This document shows, in pieces, positions 7,701 through 13,139 of a stretch of 13,398 nucleotides of DNA (positions are counted from its first letter, which is position 1; each line of letters starts with the position of its first letter). The position numbers were made by a program, and so were the translations under genes. Source of the stretch: an uncultured Eubacteriales bacterium (GTDB taxonomy: Bacteria > Bacillota > Clostridia > Christensenellales > UBA1242); NCBI GenBank assembly GCA_905187655.1, contig CAJJIV010000021.1, positions 1-13,398 of the forward strand, read 5' to 3'. The notes beneath the pieces are model-generated. The model saw only the letters and a program-made list of their open reading frames with translations, was not told where the DNA came from and ran no database searches.

Positions 7701-8139
7701 TTCTCTTCCCTTCATACTGAGTTATTTGATCAATGCGTCGCTGATGTCTTCCGCCTTCAAATTCGGTAGATAAAAACAACTCCACGATTTTAACTGCAAG
7801 TGTTTTATCTATATTGTCTGCACCAAAAGATAAGCAATTTATATTATTCTTTTTGCGTGCAAGTACAACACCTTTTGTGGTTTCAAGCACACCGGCTCTA
7901 ATACCTTTAACTTTATTCATTGCAATCACCGCACCAACACCGGTACGGCAAATCATAATTCCTTTGTCTGCCTTGCAATTTTGGACTTGTTCAGCAACTT
8001 TAAACGAAAAAACGGTATAATCATCTTCTGGGTCACACCTTTTTGCACCAACATCAATAAATTCAATATCTTTAAAATATGATTTTATGTATTCCTTGTA
8101 CTCATAACCACCGTGATCGGCACCGATTGCAACTACCAT
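7690..8139 (-). CDS. rpiB: RpiB/LacAB-family sugar-phosphate isomerase
   Basis: Family members interconvert ribose-5-phosphate and ribulose-5-phosphate (RpiB) or related sugar phosphates (LacAB). The 149 residues match the family length. Conserved: ADHGG (7-11) with D8 and H9, IDVG (28-31), the catalytic cysteine C64 in ICRTGVG, NKVKGIRA (75-82), and GGRHQRRIDQI (129-139). Two positions differ from the usual enzyme: R65 where CGTG normally has Gly, and K97 in ARKKNNIN, where E. coli RpiB has the ring-opening His99 (SRQHNDTN). The substrate or rate may therefore be altered. It overlaps the end of ywlE by 7 bases; ywlE-rpiB (ywlF) adjacency is also found in Bacillus subtilis. Family membership is sure, activity on ribose-5-phosphate less so. 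Confidence 0.88.
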   Translation of the reverse strand: MVVAIGADHGGYEYKEYIKSYFKDIEFIDVGAKRCDPEDDYTVFSFKVAEQVQNCKADKGIMICRTGVGAVIAMNKVKGIRAGVLETTKGVVLARKKNNINCLSFGADNIDKTLAVKIVELFLSTEFEGGRHQRRIDQITQYEGKRNGK

Positions 8140-8591
8140 AGTTCACCTCTTTCTTTAATTATTTTAACCAAATTGTCTACCGCAATTGCGAGCTTGCGTG
8201 CAACATTGTAATAAACTGCTTCGCTTTTTCCGTATGGATCATCAATTTCATCTACACCTAGCACCTCATTAATAGCTCTTACATTATTAAGAGTTGGAAA
8301 TTTGTTTAATATAGAAAATTTATGACTTTGGGTCATGGTAATTACATAATTATACTTATTAAGTAGCTCAGGTGTTAACTGGGTAGATTTGTGCCTTGGT
8401 ATAGATATGCCCATTTTTTTAAGCACTGACTTTGCTGTTGGATTCATAGTACTTGGTGCATTTACAAAAAGGCCAGCACTTGAACAACTAATATTTTTAA
8501 TATTTTTTGTTTTGATTACATGTTTTAACAGTGCACTTGCCATAGTAGAACGGCAGGTGTCTCCTGTGCAAACAAAAAGTACATTTACCAT
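8133..8591 (-). CDS. ywlE: Low-molecular-weight phosphatase, YwlE-like (protein arginine phosphatase)
   Basis: Cytosolic phosphatase of the low-molecular-weight PTP family. From the ATG at 8591 (152 residues, AGGAG 5 bases upstream) the active-site loop VCTGDTCRS is at residues 7-15, with C8 as nucleophile and R14 completing CX5R. The general-acid motif DDPYG is at 117-121. The loop carries Thr12 four residues after the cysteine; in Bacillus YwlE the matching Thr11 favours phosphoarginine over phosphotyrosine. The neighbour rpiB matches the Bacillus ywlE-ywlF pair, which supports the assignment. An in-frame start 33 bases upstream adds residues that are not family-like. It heads the five-gene operon behind a strong -35. 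A tyrosine phosphatase is the alternative. Confidence 0.9.
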   Translation of the reverse strand: MVNVLFVCTGDTCRSTMASALLKHVIKTKNIKNISCSSAGLFVNAPSTMNPTAKSVLKKMGISIPRHKSTQLTPELLNKYNYVITMTQSHKFSILNKFPTLNNVRAINEVLGVDEIDDPYGKSEAVYYNVARKLAIAVDNLVKIIKERGELW

Positions 8592-8609
8592 ATATTCTCC
8601 TACATGATA

Positions 8610-8639
8610 AATGTACCATATCAATTACCAATTTGTCAA
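8610..8639 (-). promoter_or_regulatory. Promoter of the ywlE operon
   Basis: On the minus strand, a consensus -35 TTGACA (8634-8639), an 18-base spacer, and a weak -10 TACATT (8610-8615). The predicted transcript starts about 12 bases before the ywlE ATG, just upstream of the AGGAG site. No terminator is visible between this promoter and the small gene upstream. Confidence 0.55.
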
Positions 8640-8654
8640 AGAAAAAGCGTTTAG

Positions 8655-8837
8655 TTATCTTCTTGTTTTGTCTTTTAGTGCAATTTCGCTAGAAAGTTCA
8701 AAAAGAGTTGTTCTAAGATCTTGATTGTCGCGTTTAAGATATTCTATATCTCTGCGCTGAATATCTATCATTTCTTCATAATTGCGAATAATTTCCTTTA
8801 CTTCTTTTTTTGAATAACCAAAAATATTTTTTCTCAT
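8655..8837 (-). CDS. Small DivIVA-like coiled-coil protein
   Basis: A 60-residue protein. Residues 6-12 (FGYSKKE) followed by VKEIIRNYEEMI resemble the start of DivIVA/GpsB-type proteins (GYxxxEVDxFL), and residues 14-55 have heptad-like spacing of Ile, Leu and Met among charged residues, so a coiled coil is likely. It would be far shorter than DivIVA and is close to a free N-terminal lipid-binding and dimerisation domain. The ATG has GAGGTG 8 bases upstream, which supports translation. It sits between a zinc-ribbon membrane protein and the ywlE operon. A role in cell division or polar placement is only suggested by the resemblance. Confidence 0.65.
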   Translation of the reverse strand: MRKNIFGYSKKEVKEIIRNYEEMIDIQRRDIEYLKRDNQDLRTTLFELSSEIALKDKTRR

Positions 8838-8905
8838 ATTTTGTTCACCTCTGCAATATTAGTTTGTAAAAATAAAAAACAAAATATGCAAATATTTTTA
8901 TAGCT

Positions 8906-9475
8906 TTATTTTGATTTAACCAATCTTCCACAATAAGGACAGACTTTACTTTTACCCACAAAATTTAATATTGCCCCACATCCCGAACAACTTGCGGTAG
9001 TTTCTACCTTTGTTTTAGAGCTATCATTTTTATCAAAACTATTTGATTTGTCTAAATCTTCATTATTTGACTCAATTGGAGCAAGTTTTGTTTCCTTGGT
9101 GGTGTTTATTATTGTATCCTTTTCAACAGTGTAATTAAGCAAATAATTATTTTCCATTAAAAAGACAAGCCCTTTTGCAACTACACGCTCTGACTTGTTT
9201 AAATTTTTTGCAATAGATGAAATGCTCCTTAACCCATAAAATTCAATTGCTCTGCCAACTGACATTGCTAGCCTTATTTTAACAAGCCTTTTAGCAAATA
9301 TAAACTCTCCATAAATGCCAACGAAAAAGAACACCGAACCACCAACTATCATTGTTAAATTGTCCTTTCGTGCACCCACAACAATGAAATAAACAGCAAA
9401 AAAACAAAATATCGCAGTAACAACCATCAAATATTGAACTATGTGAATATCCGATTTAATTTTTTTTGTTTCCAC
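8906..9475 (-). CDS. Two-TM protein with winged-helix-like and zinc-ribbon domains (B)
   Basis: Family not recognised. The 189 residues show two membrane segments (about 12-34 and 40-60), a winged-helix-like helical block (about 72-118, including SISSIAKNLNKSERVVAKGL), a polar linker rich in Asn, Asp, Ser and Lys (about 125-160), and a C-terminal zinc ribbon with C163/C166 and C179/C182 (CSGCG...CPYCG). The same order is found in the protein at 5677-6177, which has a shorter linker. The start is GTG, chosen because GGAG lies 7 bases upstream just after a strong -10. It is the last host gene before the phage-like region and is transcribed away from it. The function is unknown; regulated assembly at the membrane is a guess. 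Confidence 0.78.
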   Translation of the reverse strand: METKKIKSDIHIVQYLMVVTAIFCFFAVYFIVVGARKDNLTMIVGGSVFFFVGIYGEFIFAKRLVKIRLAMSVGRAIEFYGLRSISSIAKNLNKSERVVAKGLVFLMENNYLLNYTVEKDTIINTTKETKLAPIESNNEDLDKSNSFDKNDSSKTKVETTASCSGCGAILNFVGKSKVCPYCGRLVKSK

Positions 9476-9492
9476 TTTTTATCTCCAAGAAT

Positions 9493-9522
9493 ATTATATC
9501 ACAAAGGTACTCTCTTTTGCAA
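9493..9522 (-). promoter_or_regulatory. Promoter of the zinc-ribbon membrane protein gene
   Basis: On the minus strand, -35 TTGCAA (9517-9522), an 18-base spacer and a consensus -10 TATAAT (9493-9498), preceded by TGA as an extended -10. The predicted 5' UTR is very short (about 10-12 bases) but includes the GGAG site. Confidence 0.65.
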
Positions 9523-9568
9523 TATATTAAGTAATTACACGTAAAAAATAATGTTATTTTACAATAAG

Positions 9569-9627
9569 TGTGTTAATAAAAAATATTTTTGATTTCCTTC
9601 TTCATCATTATATTTTTTATTAACACA
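9569..9627. repeat. 18-bp perfect inverted repeat before the phage module
   Basis: Arms 9569-9586 and 9610-9627 are perfect reverse complements (18 bp) around a 23-base loop. The gap between the divergent genes (9476-9667) also holds a shorter imperfect palindrome (9541-9562) and GGTC-TATAT-GACC at 9641-9653. No transcript is seen that should end here, because the flanking genes diverge. An operator, replication origin or attachment site is therefore more likely than a terminator. No clear phage promoter could be picked out; weak options overlap the right arm. Confidence 0.85.
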
Positions 9628-9667
9628 TTTTTATTATTTAGGTCTATATGACCGATGGAGGTATTTT

Positions 9668-9868
9668 ATGTTAAATGAAATTTATTTAGAAGAAAAAACT
9701 TGTGTTATTAAGGAAACTAACGAAAAGGTTACTTACGTCGCACCAATGTGGCGTATCGGTTCCCAGATAATACAGTTAAAACCGGTTTTTAAAGCTGATA
9801 AAGGTGTTATTAAAACTCTTATTGATACCGGTTTGATTGAATTTAAAAAAGAACAAGGTGGTAATTAA
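9668..9868 (+). CDS. Small soluble protein, first gene of the inovirus-like module
   Basis: A 66-residue protein with no membrane segment and no recognised domain. Its composition is mixed beta-like (CVIKETNEKVTYVAPMW, IIQLKPVF) followed by a short helix (KGVIKTLIDTGLIEF). The ATG has GGAGG six bases upstream. It is the first plus-strand gene after a long divergent intergenic region and sits just before the coat genes. In Ff-type filamentous phages a small single-stranded-DNA-binding protein (gene V) lies in the matching place, but no sequence evidence for that role is visible here. A small regulator is another option. Confidence 0.7.
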   Translation: MLNEIYLEEKTCVIKETNEKVTYVAPMWRIGSQIIQLKPVFKADKGVIKTLIDTGLIEFKKEQGGN

Positions 9869-9870
9869 AA

Positions 9871-10017
9871 ATGAATGTATTAGGCTTGTTTTTAGGTTTA
9901 ATTTTATTATTGTTTACAGCTTATCAAATTGTTTGTTTAATAAAGGACGTAAAAATGAAACGTTCTTTGAAGAAGGATAATCAAGAAAAAATTAACAAGG
10001 GGGTGGAAAAAGAGTAA
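9871..10017 (+). CDS. Tiny one-TM protein, possible minor coat protein
   Basis: A 48-residue protein: N-terminal hydrophobic helix at about 3-26 (VLGLFLGLILLLFTAY), then a basic tail (KMKRSLKKDNQEK). The ATG follows AAGGTGG by 10 bases, begins 2 bases after the previous stop, and its stop overlaps the next start (TAATG), so it is translationally coupled to the coat-like gene. Size, hydrophobic helix and basic tail resemble the very small virion proteins VII and IX of filamentous phages, by architecture only. It carries no recognisable family motif. Confidence 0.7.
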   Translation: MNVLGLFLGLILLLFTAYQIVCLIKDVKMKRSLKKDNQEKINKGVEKE

Positions 10018-10268
10018 TGACAGGAACTGCTTTGGTTACTTCTATTATCGAAATTTTGGTTTCGGGTATTACTGGTATAGCTACTGGCATCGGCGAAGGT
10101 CTTTCGACTTTAGCAAAAGGTATTTTCTTTGCTACCGGTGAAGGCGGAACCACTGGTTTATCTGTTTTAGGTACTTGTATTATTGCCTTTGCCGCAATCA
10201 GCCTAGGTTTGAGTCTATGCAGATGGGTTCTTAATTTCTTTACTAGTCTTGGTGCTCGTAACAGATAG
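10017..10268 (+). CDS. Major coat protein-like, inovirus
   Basis: An 83-residue, strongly hydrophobic and helical protein. An amphipathic Gly/Thr-rich N-terminal half (about 5-38) is followed by a membrane helix (about 48-75) and a short basic end (SLGARNR). Filamentous phage major coats have a similar plan: a small helical protein with one membrane helix and a basic C terminus that faces the DNA. The N terminus has no charged signal-peptide start, so processing is not obvious. It has the strongest ribosome binding site in the module (AAGGGGGTGG, 11 bases before ATG). An intrinsic terminator follows directly, as expected for a gene expressed above its downstream neighbours. A Zot-like gene follows. 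The call rests on architecture and context. Confidence 0.75.
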   Translation: MTGTALVTSIIEILVSGITGIATGIGEGLSTLAKGIFFATGEGGTTGLSVLGTCIIAFAAISLGLSLCRWVLNFFTSLGARNR

Positions 10269-10276
10269 TAACGTTT

Positions 10277-10304
10277 GGGCTAGTTTAAAATCTAGCCCTT
10301 TTTT
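10277..10304 (+). terminator. Intrinsic terminator after the coat gene
   Basis: A 7-bp stem GGGCTAG/CTAGCCC (10277-10283 with 10292-10298) is followed by six T. It lies 8 bases after the coat-like stop and 16 bases before the Zot-like start. Partial termination here would give much more coat message than assembly-protein message; gene VIII of Ff phages is likewise followed by a terminator. Confidence 0.85.
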
Positions 10305-10320
10305 ATTACTCTAATTATGA

Positions 10321-11148
10321 ATGAAAAATAGTATTGTTATTTTGTTATTAATTGGTCTTGTTATTTTTTTAATTCGTTGGATATTGTCAAAGTTTAAAGT
10401 TCCTAAAATTGGTGCAATGGCGCTTGTATCTGGTGGTGTTAAGTGTGGTAAAAGCACACTATCTGTCGCTATTGTCATTAGTGAATATAAAAAGCGTACA
10501 AGGCGAATTAAGTTTAAAAATTTTTTTAGAAAAATGTTTGGTAAACCTTTACAAGAATTGCCTTTAATTTACTCTAATGTGCCACTTGGCGTCCCTTACG
10601 TTGAATTAACAAACGATTTGCTTTTAAGGAAAAAACGATTTGTTTATGGTTCTGTTATTTATTGTTGTGAAGCCAGTTTGGTTGCAGATAGTCAGTTGTT
10701 TAAAGATATGGAATTAAACGAAAGGTTATTATTATTTAATAAGTTAATTGGTCATGAGACAAAAGGCGGTTGTGTTATTTATGACACCCAATGTATTGGT
10801 GACTGCCATTATTCAATTAAACGGTGCTTGTCAGAGTATATTTACGTTCATCATTTAACTAAGTGGATACCGTTTTTTTTACTTGCACACGTTCAAGAGT
10901 GCAGATACTCGGACGATAAATCTACTATTAATGTGAACGATGATGATGTTGAAAATAAATTAAGGCGAGTTATTATACCAAAAAGCACTTGGAAAAAGTT
11001 TGATTGCTATTGCTATTCAAGTTTAACTGACAATTTGCCGGTTGAAAAAAATGTTATTACAGTTGGTGATTTAAAAGCTCGTAAAATTTTAAGTTTTAAA
11101 AAATCTAGATTATTAGGTGGTGTTGAAGATGAGAAAAAGAACAATTAG
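10321..11148 (+). CDS. Zot/pI-like phage assembly ATPase
   Basis: Inner-membrane ATPase expected to drive filamentous phage assembly and extrusion. The 275 residues start with one membrane helix (about 4-22), then Walker A GGVKCGKS (38-45). VIYCCEASLVADS (112-124) lies where Zot-like proteins have a Walker B of the type hhhhDE. Then come FNKLIGHETKGG (139-150), VIYDTQ (152-157) and HYSIKRCL (163-170). In the Walker B position the usual Asp is C116, with E117 kept. The membrane helix is N-terminal, unlike classical Zot or pI, in which it follows the ATPase domain. Ten cysteines are present, high for this length. The ATG has no clear ribosome binding site, so translation may be weak or re-initiated. 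The Zot name reflects phage assembly, not toxin activity. Confidence 0.85.
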   Translation: MKNSIVILLLIGLVIFLIRWILSKFKVPKIGAMALVSGGVKCGKSTLSVAIVISEYKKRTRRIKFKNFFRKMFGKPLQELPLIYSNVPLGVPYVELTNDLLLRKKRFVYGSVIYCCEASLVADSQLFKDMELNERLLLFNKLIGHETKGGCVIYDTQCIGDCHYSIKRCLSEYIYVHHLTKWIPFFLLAHVQECRYSDDKSTINVNDDDVENKLRRVIIPKSTWKKFDCYCYSSLTDNLPVEKNVITVGDLKARKILSFKKSRLLGGVEDEKKNN

Positions 11149-11482
11149 TTATGTCGCAGAGACTTGGTTTTGGAATATCGTTTATTTTATACCGATTTTT
11201 GCTTATTTAATTATTTTATTTAAAACTGGTAATGCCTTTGAATTTGGTACAATTTTTGAGTCAATAGGACTTAATATTGCAGAAAATTCTATAGCCTTTA
11301 CAAGTTTAAGTCAAATATTTGGAGTTGATGGAATATTGCCTTTATTTACAAATACTGATTTGCTAGTTTTCTTTGCTTATTACATAAATGTTTTTATAGC
11401 TCATATTTTTGTAGATTTTATTTTGTTTATTCCAAAAATTGCAAAAAAGTGGATGAACAAATTTACACAAGGAGACGAATAG
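11129..11482 (+). CDS. Multi-TM protein of the inovirus-like module, pVI-like by position
   Basis: A 117-residue membrane protein with hydrophobic segments at about 13-30 and 78-105, and a weaker one between (including FGVDGILPLF). It has a basic start (MRKR) and a basic end (KIAKKWMNK). The ATG at 11129 is chosen because AGGTGG lies 8 bases upstream; a GTG 12 bases earlier has no such site. The start overlaps the Zot-like gene by 20 bases, so translation is probably coupled. Its size and position suggest a minor virion protein such as pVI of filamentous phages, but no residue motif proves this. Confidence 0.7.
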   Translation: MRKRTISYVAETWFWNIVYFIPIFAYLIILFKTGNAFEFGTIFESIGLNIAENSIAFTSLSQIFGVDGILPLFTNTDLLVFFAYYINVFIAHIFVDFILFIPKIAKKWMNKFTQGDE

Positions 11483-11483
11483 T

Positions 11484-11627
11484 ATGAATTTTGTTTTAAT
11501 TATTTTTGGTGCTTTTTTGGGGTGCCTATTAGAAAACTTAATGCTTGGTGCTATCCAGTATTTTTTAAAAACTCGGTTAGTTAAAAAGCAAAAGGCTGGT
11601 GTTTATGATAAACAAAAAAAACAATAG
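11484..11627 (+). CDS. Second tiny one-TM protein of the phage module
   Basis: A 47-residue protein with one hydrophobic helix (about 3-28, including FVLIIFGAFLGCLLE), then a basic tail (KTRLVKKQK...KQKKQ). It begins just past the stop of the previous gene, with GGAG 9 bases before the ATG, and its end overlaps the start of the pIII-like gene by 23 bases. Its architecture resembles the 48-residue protein at 9871-10017, so the module has two tiny membrane proteins on either side of the ATPase. A minor coat function is inferred. Confidence 0.65.
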   Translation: MNFVLIIFGAFLGCLLENLMLGAIQYFLKTRLVKKQKAGVYDKQKKQ

Positions 11628-12636
11628 TAAAATTTTTAAAAAATTAAGTTCTATTATTACCGCAGTGTTAGTGGCTGTACTGGCTTTTTCATTTCCTTTT
11701 ATCGCTAAATTTGGCCCTAAAATTAAGTCTAATAGTATGATTGCTAGCGCTGATATTTATTATAACCCTTTTTATAATAATTTAATCTGCCCGAGCGTTA
11801 GCCAATCTTTTATTTCTGCAAATTTTAATAATCTTATTTATCAGCAGAACATTAATTTTAATTTAACTTCATCTACTTCCGTTGACATGTATGGCGAATC
11901 TTATTTAAGTGTTGTTGGGTATCAAAATAATTATATGTATGTTCAAAGTTTGGAGAAGGATACTATCTCTTGTGAAAGTGAAAAGTCAATGCAATATTTG
12001 GATATTTTGAATTTTGACAATACTAATAATTCTTATTTTAATTTTTATCTTACTTATGTTGATTCTGCCGGTTATTTTTACATTCCTTTGCTGTGTTATA
12101 TTAGTGAAAATTGGTTAGGTGATATTAGCCTTAAAGGGACTTCCGTTGTTTACGGTGTTAAAGGCGATTTGTTTGGGTCCTACCCTAGAGTGTCCGATTT
12201 TTCATTAAATTTTGATAGTTATCATACTTTTTTTTATAAAGTTATTTTAAGTAATGGTGCCTTTATTGAAGTTTTAGCACCTTGTCCTGTTAACTCTCCT
12301 GTTTATCAAACTACAAGCACTATTGGTGGTTTTTCATATAATGGTTCTTATCAAGATGGTTATAACTCGGGTTTGTCTGATGGTGAAGCACTAGGTTATA
12401 ATAAAGGTTATAATGCCGGTGATAGTGTTGGTTACGCGCGCGGTTATAATGCCGGCGCTAATTCCGCTAATAATTACACATTTTTTAGTTTAGTCTCTGC
12501 CGTCATAGATGCCCCAATTCAGGCCTTTATGGGGTTATTCAATTTTGAGCTTTTAGGTATAAACCTTGCCGGGTTTTTTACTGGACTGTTAACTTTGGCA
12601 TTTATTATTACTATAGTTAGGCTCATTATGCCTTAG
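11605..12636 (+). CDS. Secreted, C-terminally anchored pIII-like adsorption protein
   Basis: A 343-residue protein from the ATG at 11605. A basic N terminus and hydrophobic stretch (about 14-34) precede an AxA-type site (ASA, 47-49), so an export signal is likely, although the gap to the site is long. The exported part is rich in Asn, Tyr, Ser and Phe. Residues about 248-285 hold repeated GYNxG units (GYNKGYNAG, GYARGYNAG). A hydrophobic C-terminal anchor (about 318-340) ends the chain. This plan (signal, exposed domain, Gly-rich linker, C-terminal anchor) matches the adsorption protein pIII of filamentous phages, in the expected place downstream of the coat gene. The likely role is host recognition and release of the virion; the receptor is unknown. 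A GTG 6 bases upstream is an alternative start. Confidence 0.8.
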   Translation: MINKKNNSKIFKKLSSIITAVLVAVLAFSFPFIAKFGPKIKSNSMIASADIYYNPFYNNLICPSVSQSFISANFNNLIYQQNINFNLTSSTSVDMYGESYLSVVGYQNNYMYVQSLEKDTISCESEKSMQYLDILNFDNTNNSYFNFYLTYVDSAGYFYIPLLCYISENWLGDISLKGTSVVYGVKGDLFGSYPRVSDFSLNFDSYHTFFYKVILSNGAFIEVLAPCPVNSPVYQTTSTIGGFSYNGSYQDGYNSGLSDGEALGYNKGYNAGDSVGYARGYNAGANSANNYTFFSLVSAVIDAPIQAFMGLFNFELLGINLAGFFTGLLTLAFIITIVRLIMP

Positions 12637-12646
12637 GTAGGTGGTT

Positions 12647-13096
12647 ATGTCTGATAATATTAAAACTAACACTACTGTTAGTGGTCGTGGATTAAATAAA
12701 CGAACTACTGTTTCGACTACTTCTGTTGATAAAAATGGCAATTCTTTTACACGAACCCAAACCAGTCGTTCATTCGGTGAAAAACTTGGTTCTGGTTTTG
12801 GTGTTTTTGGTTTAATTGTTGGCATTTTGCTATCAGTATCTTTAATTAAGTCTTTAGTAGGTGGTACACCTGTTACTTTTGGTGGTTTATTAGAGTACTT
12901 GTCTAGTGCCCCATCCATTGATATGAGTTTAAAATCATTTAATGTTATTAAATCTTTGGGTGACTGGGGTCCCTTTAATTTTTTAGCTATTTTTTTTAAT
13001 TACTTTATAACCATTTTCAATGTCTTGATTTTTGCTTTTAAAGGTATAGGCCAAGTTATTGTTTACGTGGTTTGGTTTGTTAGATTTTTATTTTAA
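12647..13096 (+). CDS. Membrane protein at the end of the phage module
   Basis: A 149-residue protein. The N-terminal 40 residues are polar and Thr/Ser-rich (TNTTVSGRG, TTVSTTSVD). One membrane segment is at about 45-68 (VFGLIVGILLSVSLI). After a loop, a long hydrophobic C terminus follows (about 108-149, FLAIFFNYFITIFNVLIFAF and beyond) ending in a basic-aromatic tail. The start may be ATG 12647 or GTG 12641; AGGT at 12635-12638 sits 8 bases before the ATG. It is 10 bases after the pIII-like gene and is the last gene in the module. It resembles no named virion protein; a role in assembly or the virion end is inferred from position. Confidence 0.68.
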   Translation: MSDNIKTNTTVSGRGLNKRTTVSTTSVDKNGNSFTRTQTSRSFGEKLGSGFGVFGLIVGILLSVSLIKSLVGGTPVTFGGLLEYLSSAPSIDMSLKSFNVIKSLGDWGPFNFLAIFFNYFITIFNVLIFAFKGIGQVIVYVVWFVRFLF

Positions 13097-13108
13097 TGGG
13101 GTTTTAAA

Positions 13109-13129
13109 GGGGCGACTTTATGTCGCCCC
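13109..13129. other. GC-rich hairpin after the phage module
   Basis: Stem GGGGCGAC/GTCGCCCC (13109-13116 with 13122-13129), loop TTTAT. It is 12 bases after the last phage-module stop and just before the convergent DUF2726 stop. On the plus strand no T-run follows; on the minus strand only TTT does, so as a terminator it is weak in both directions. Filamentous phages carry a hairpin packaging signal at a comparable place after their structural genes, which is an alternative reading. Confidence 0.6.
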
Positions 13130-13139
13130 CCTAAAAAAA

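Noticed and set aside
9569..9627. Terminator call for the 18-bp inverted repeat
   Set aside because: Flanking genes diverge, the stem is nearly all A and T, and no transcript is known that should end here.
10321..11148. Zonula occludens toxin as a virulence factor
   Set aside because: The similarity lies in the phage assembly ATPase part; no secreted toxin-active C-terminal peptide is seen.
12589..12918. Minus-strand open frame across the end of the pIII-like gene
   Set aside because: It spans two plus-strand genes in antisense, is low in complexity (many Pro, Lys, Thr), and has no start signal.
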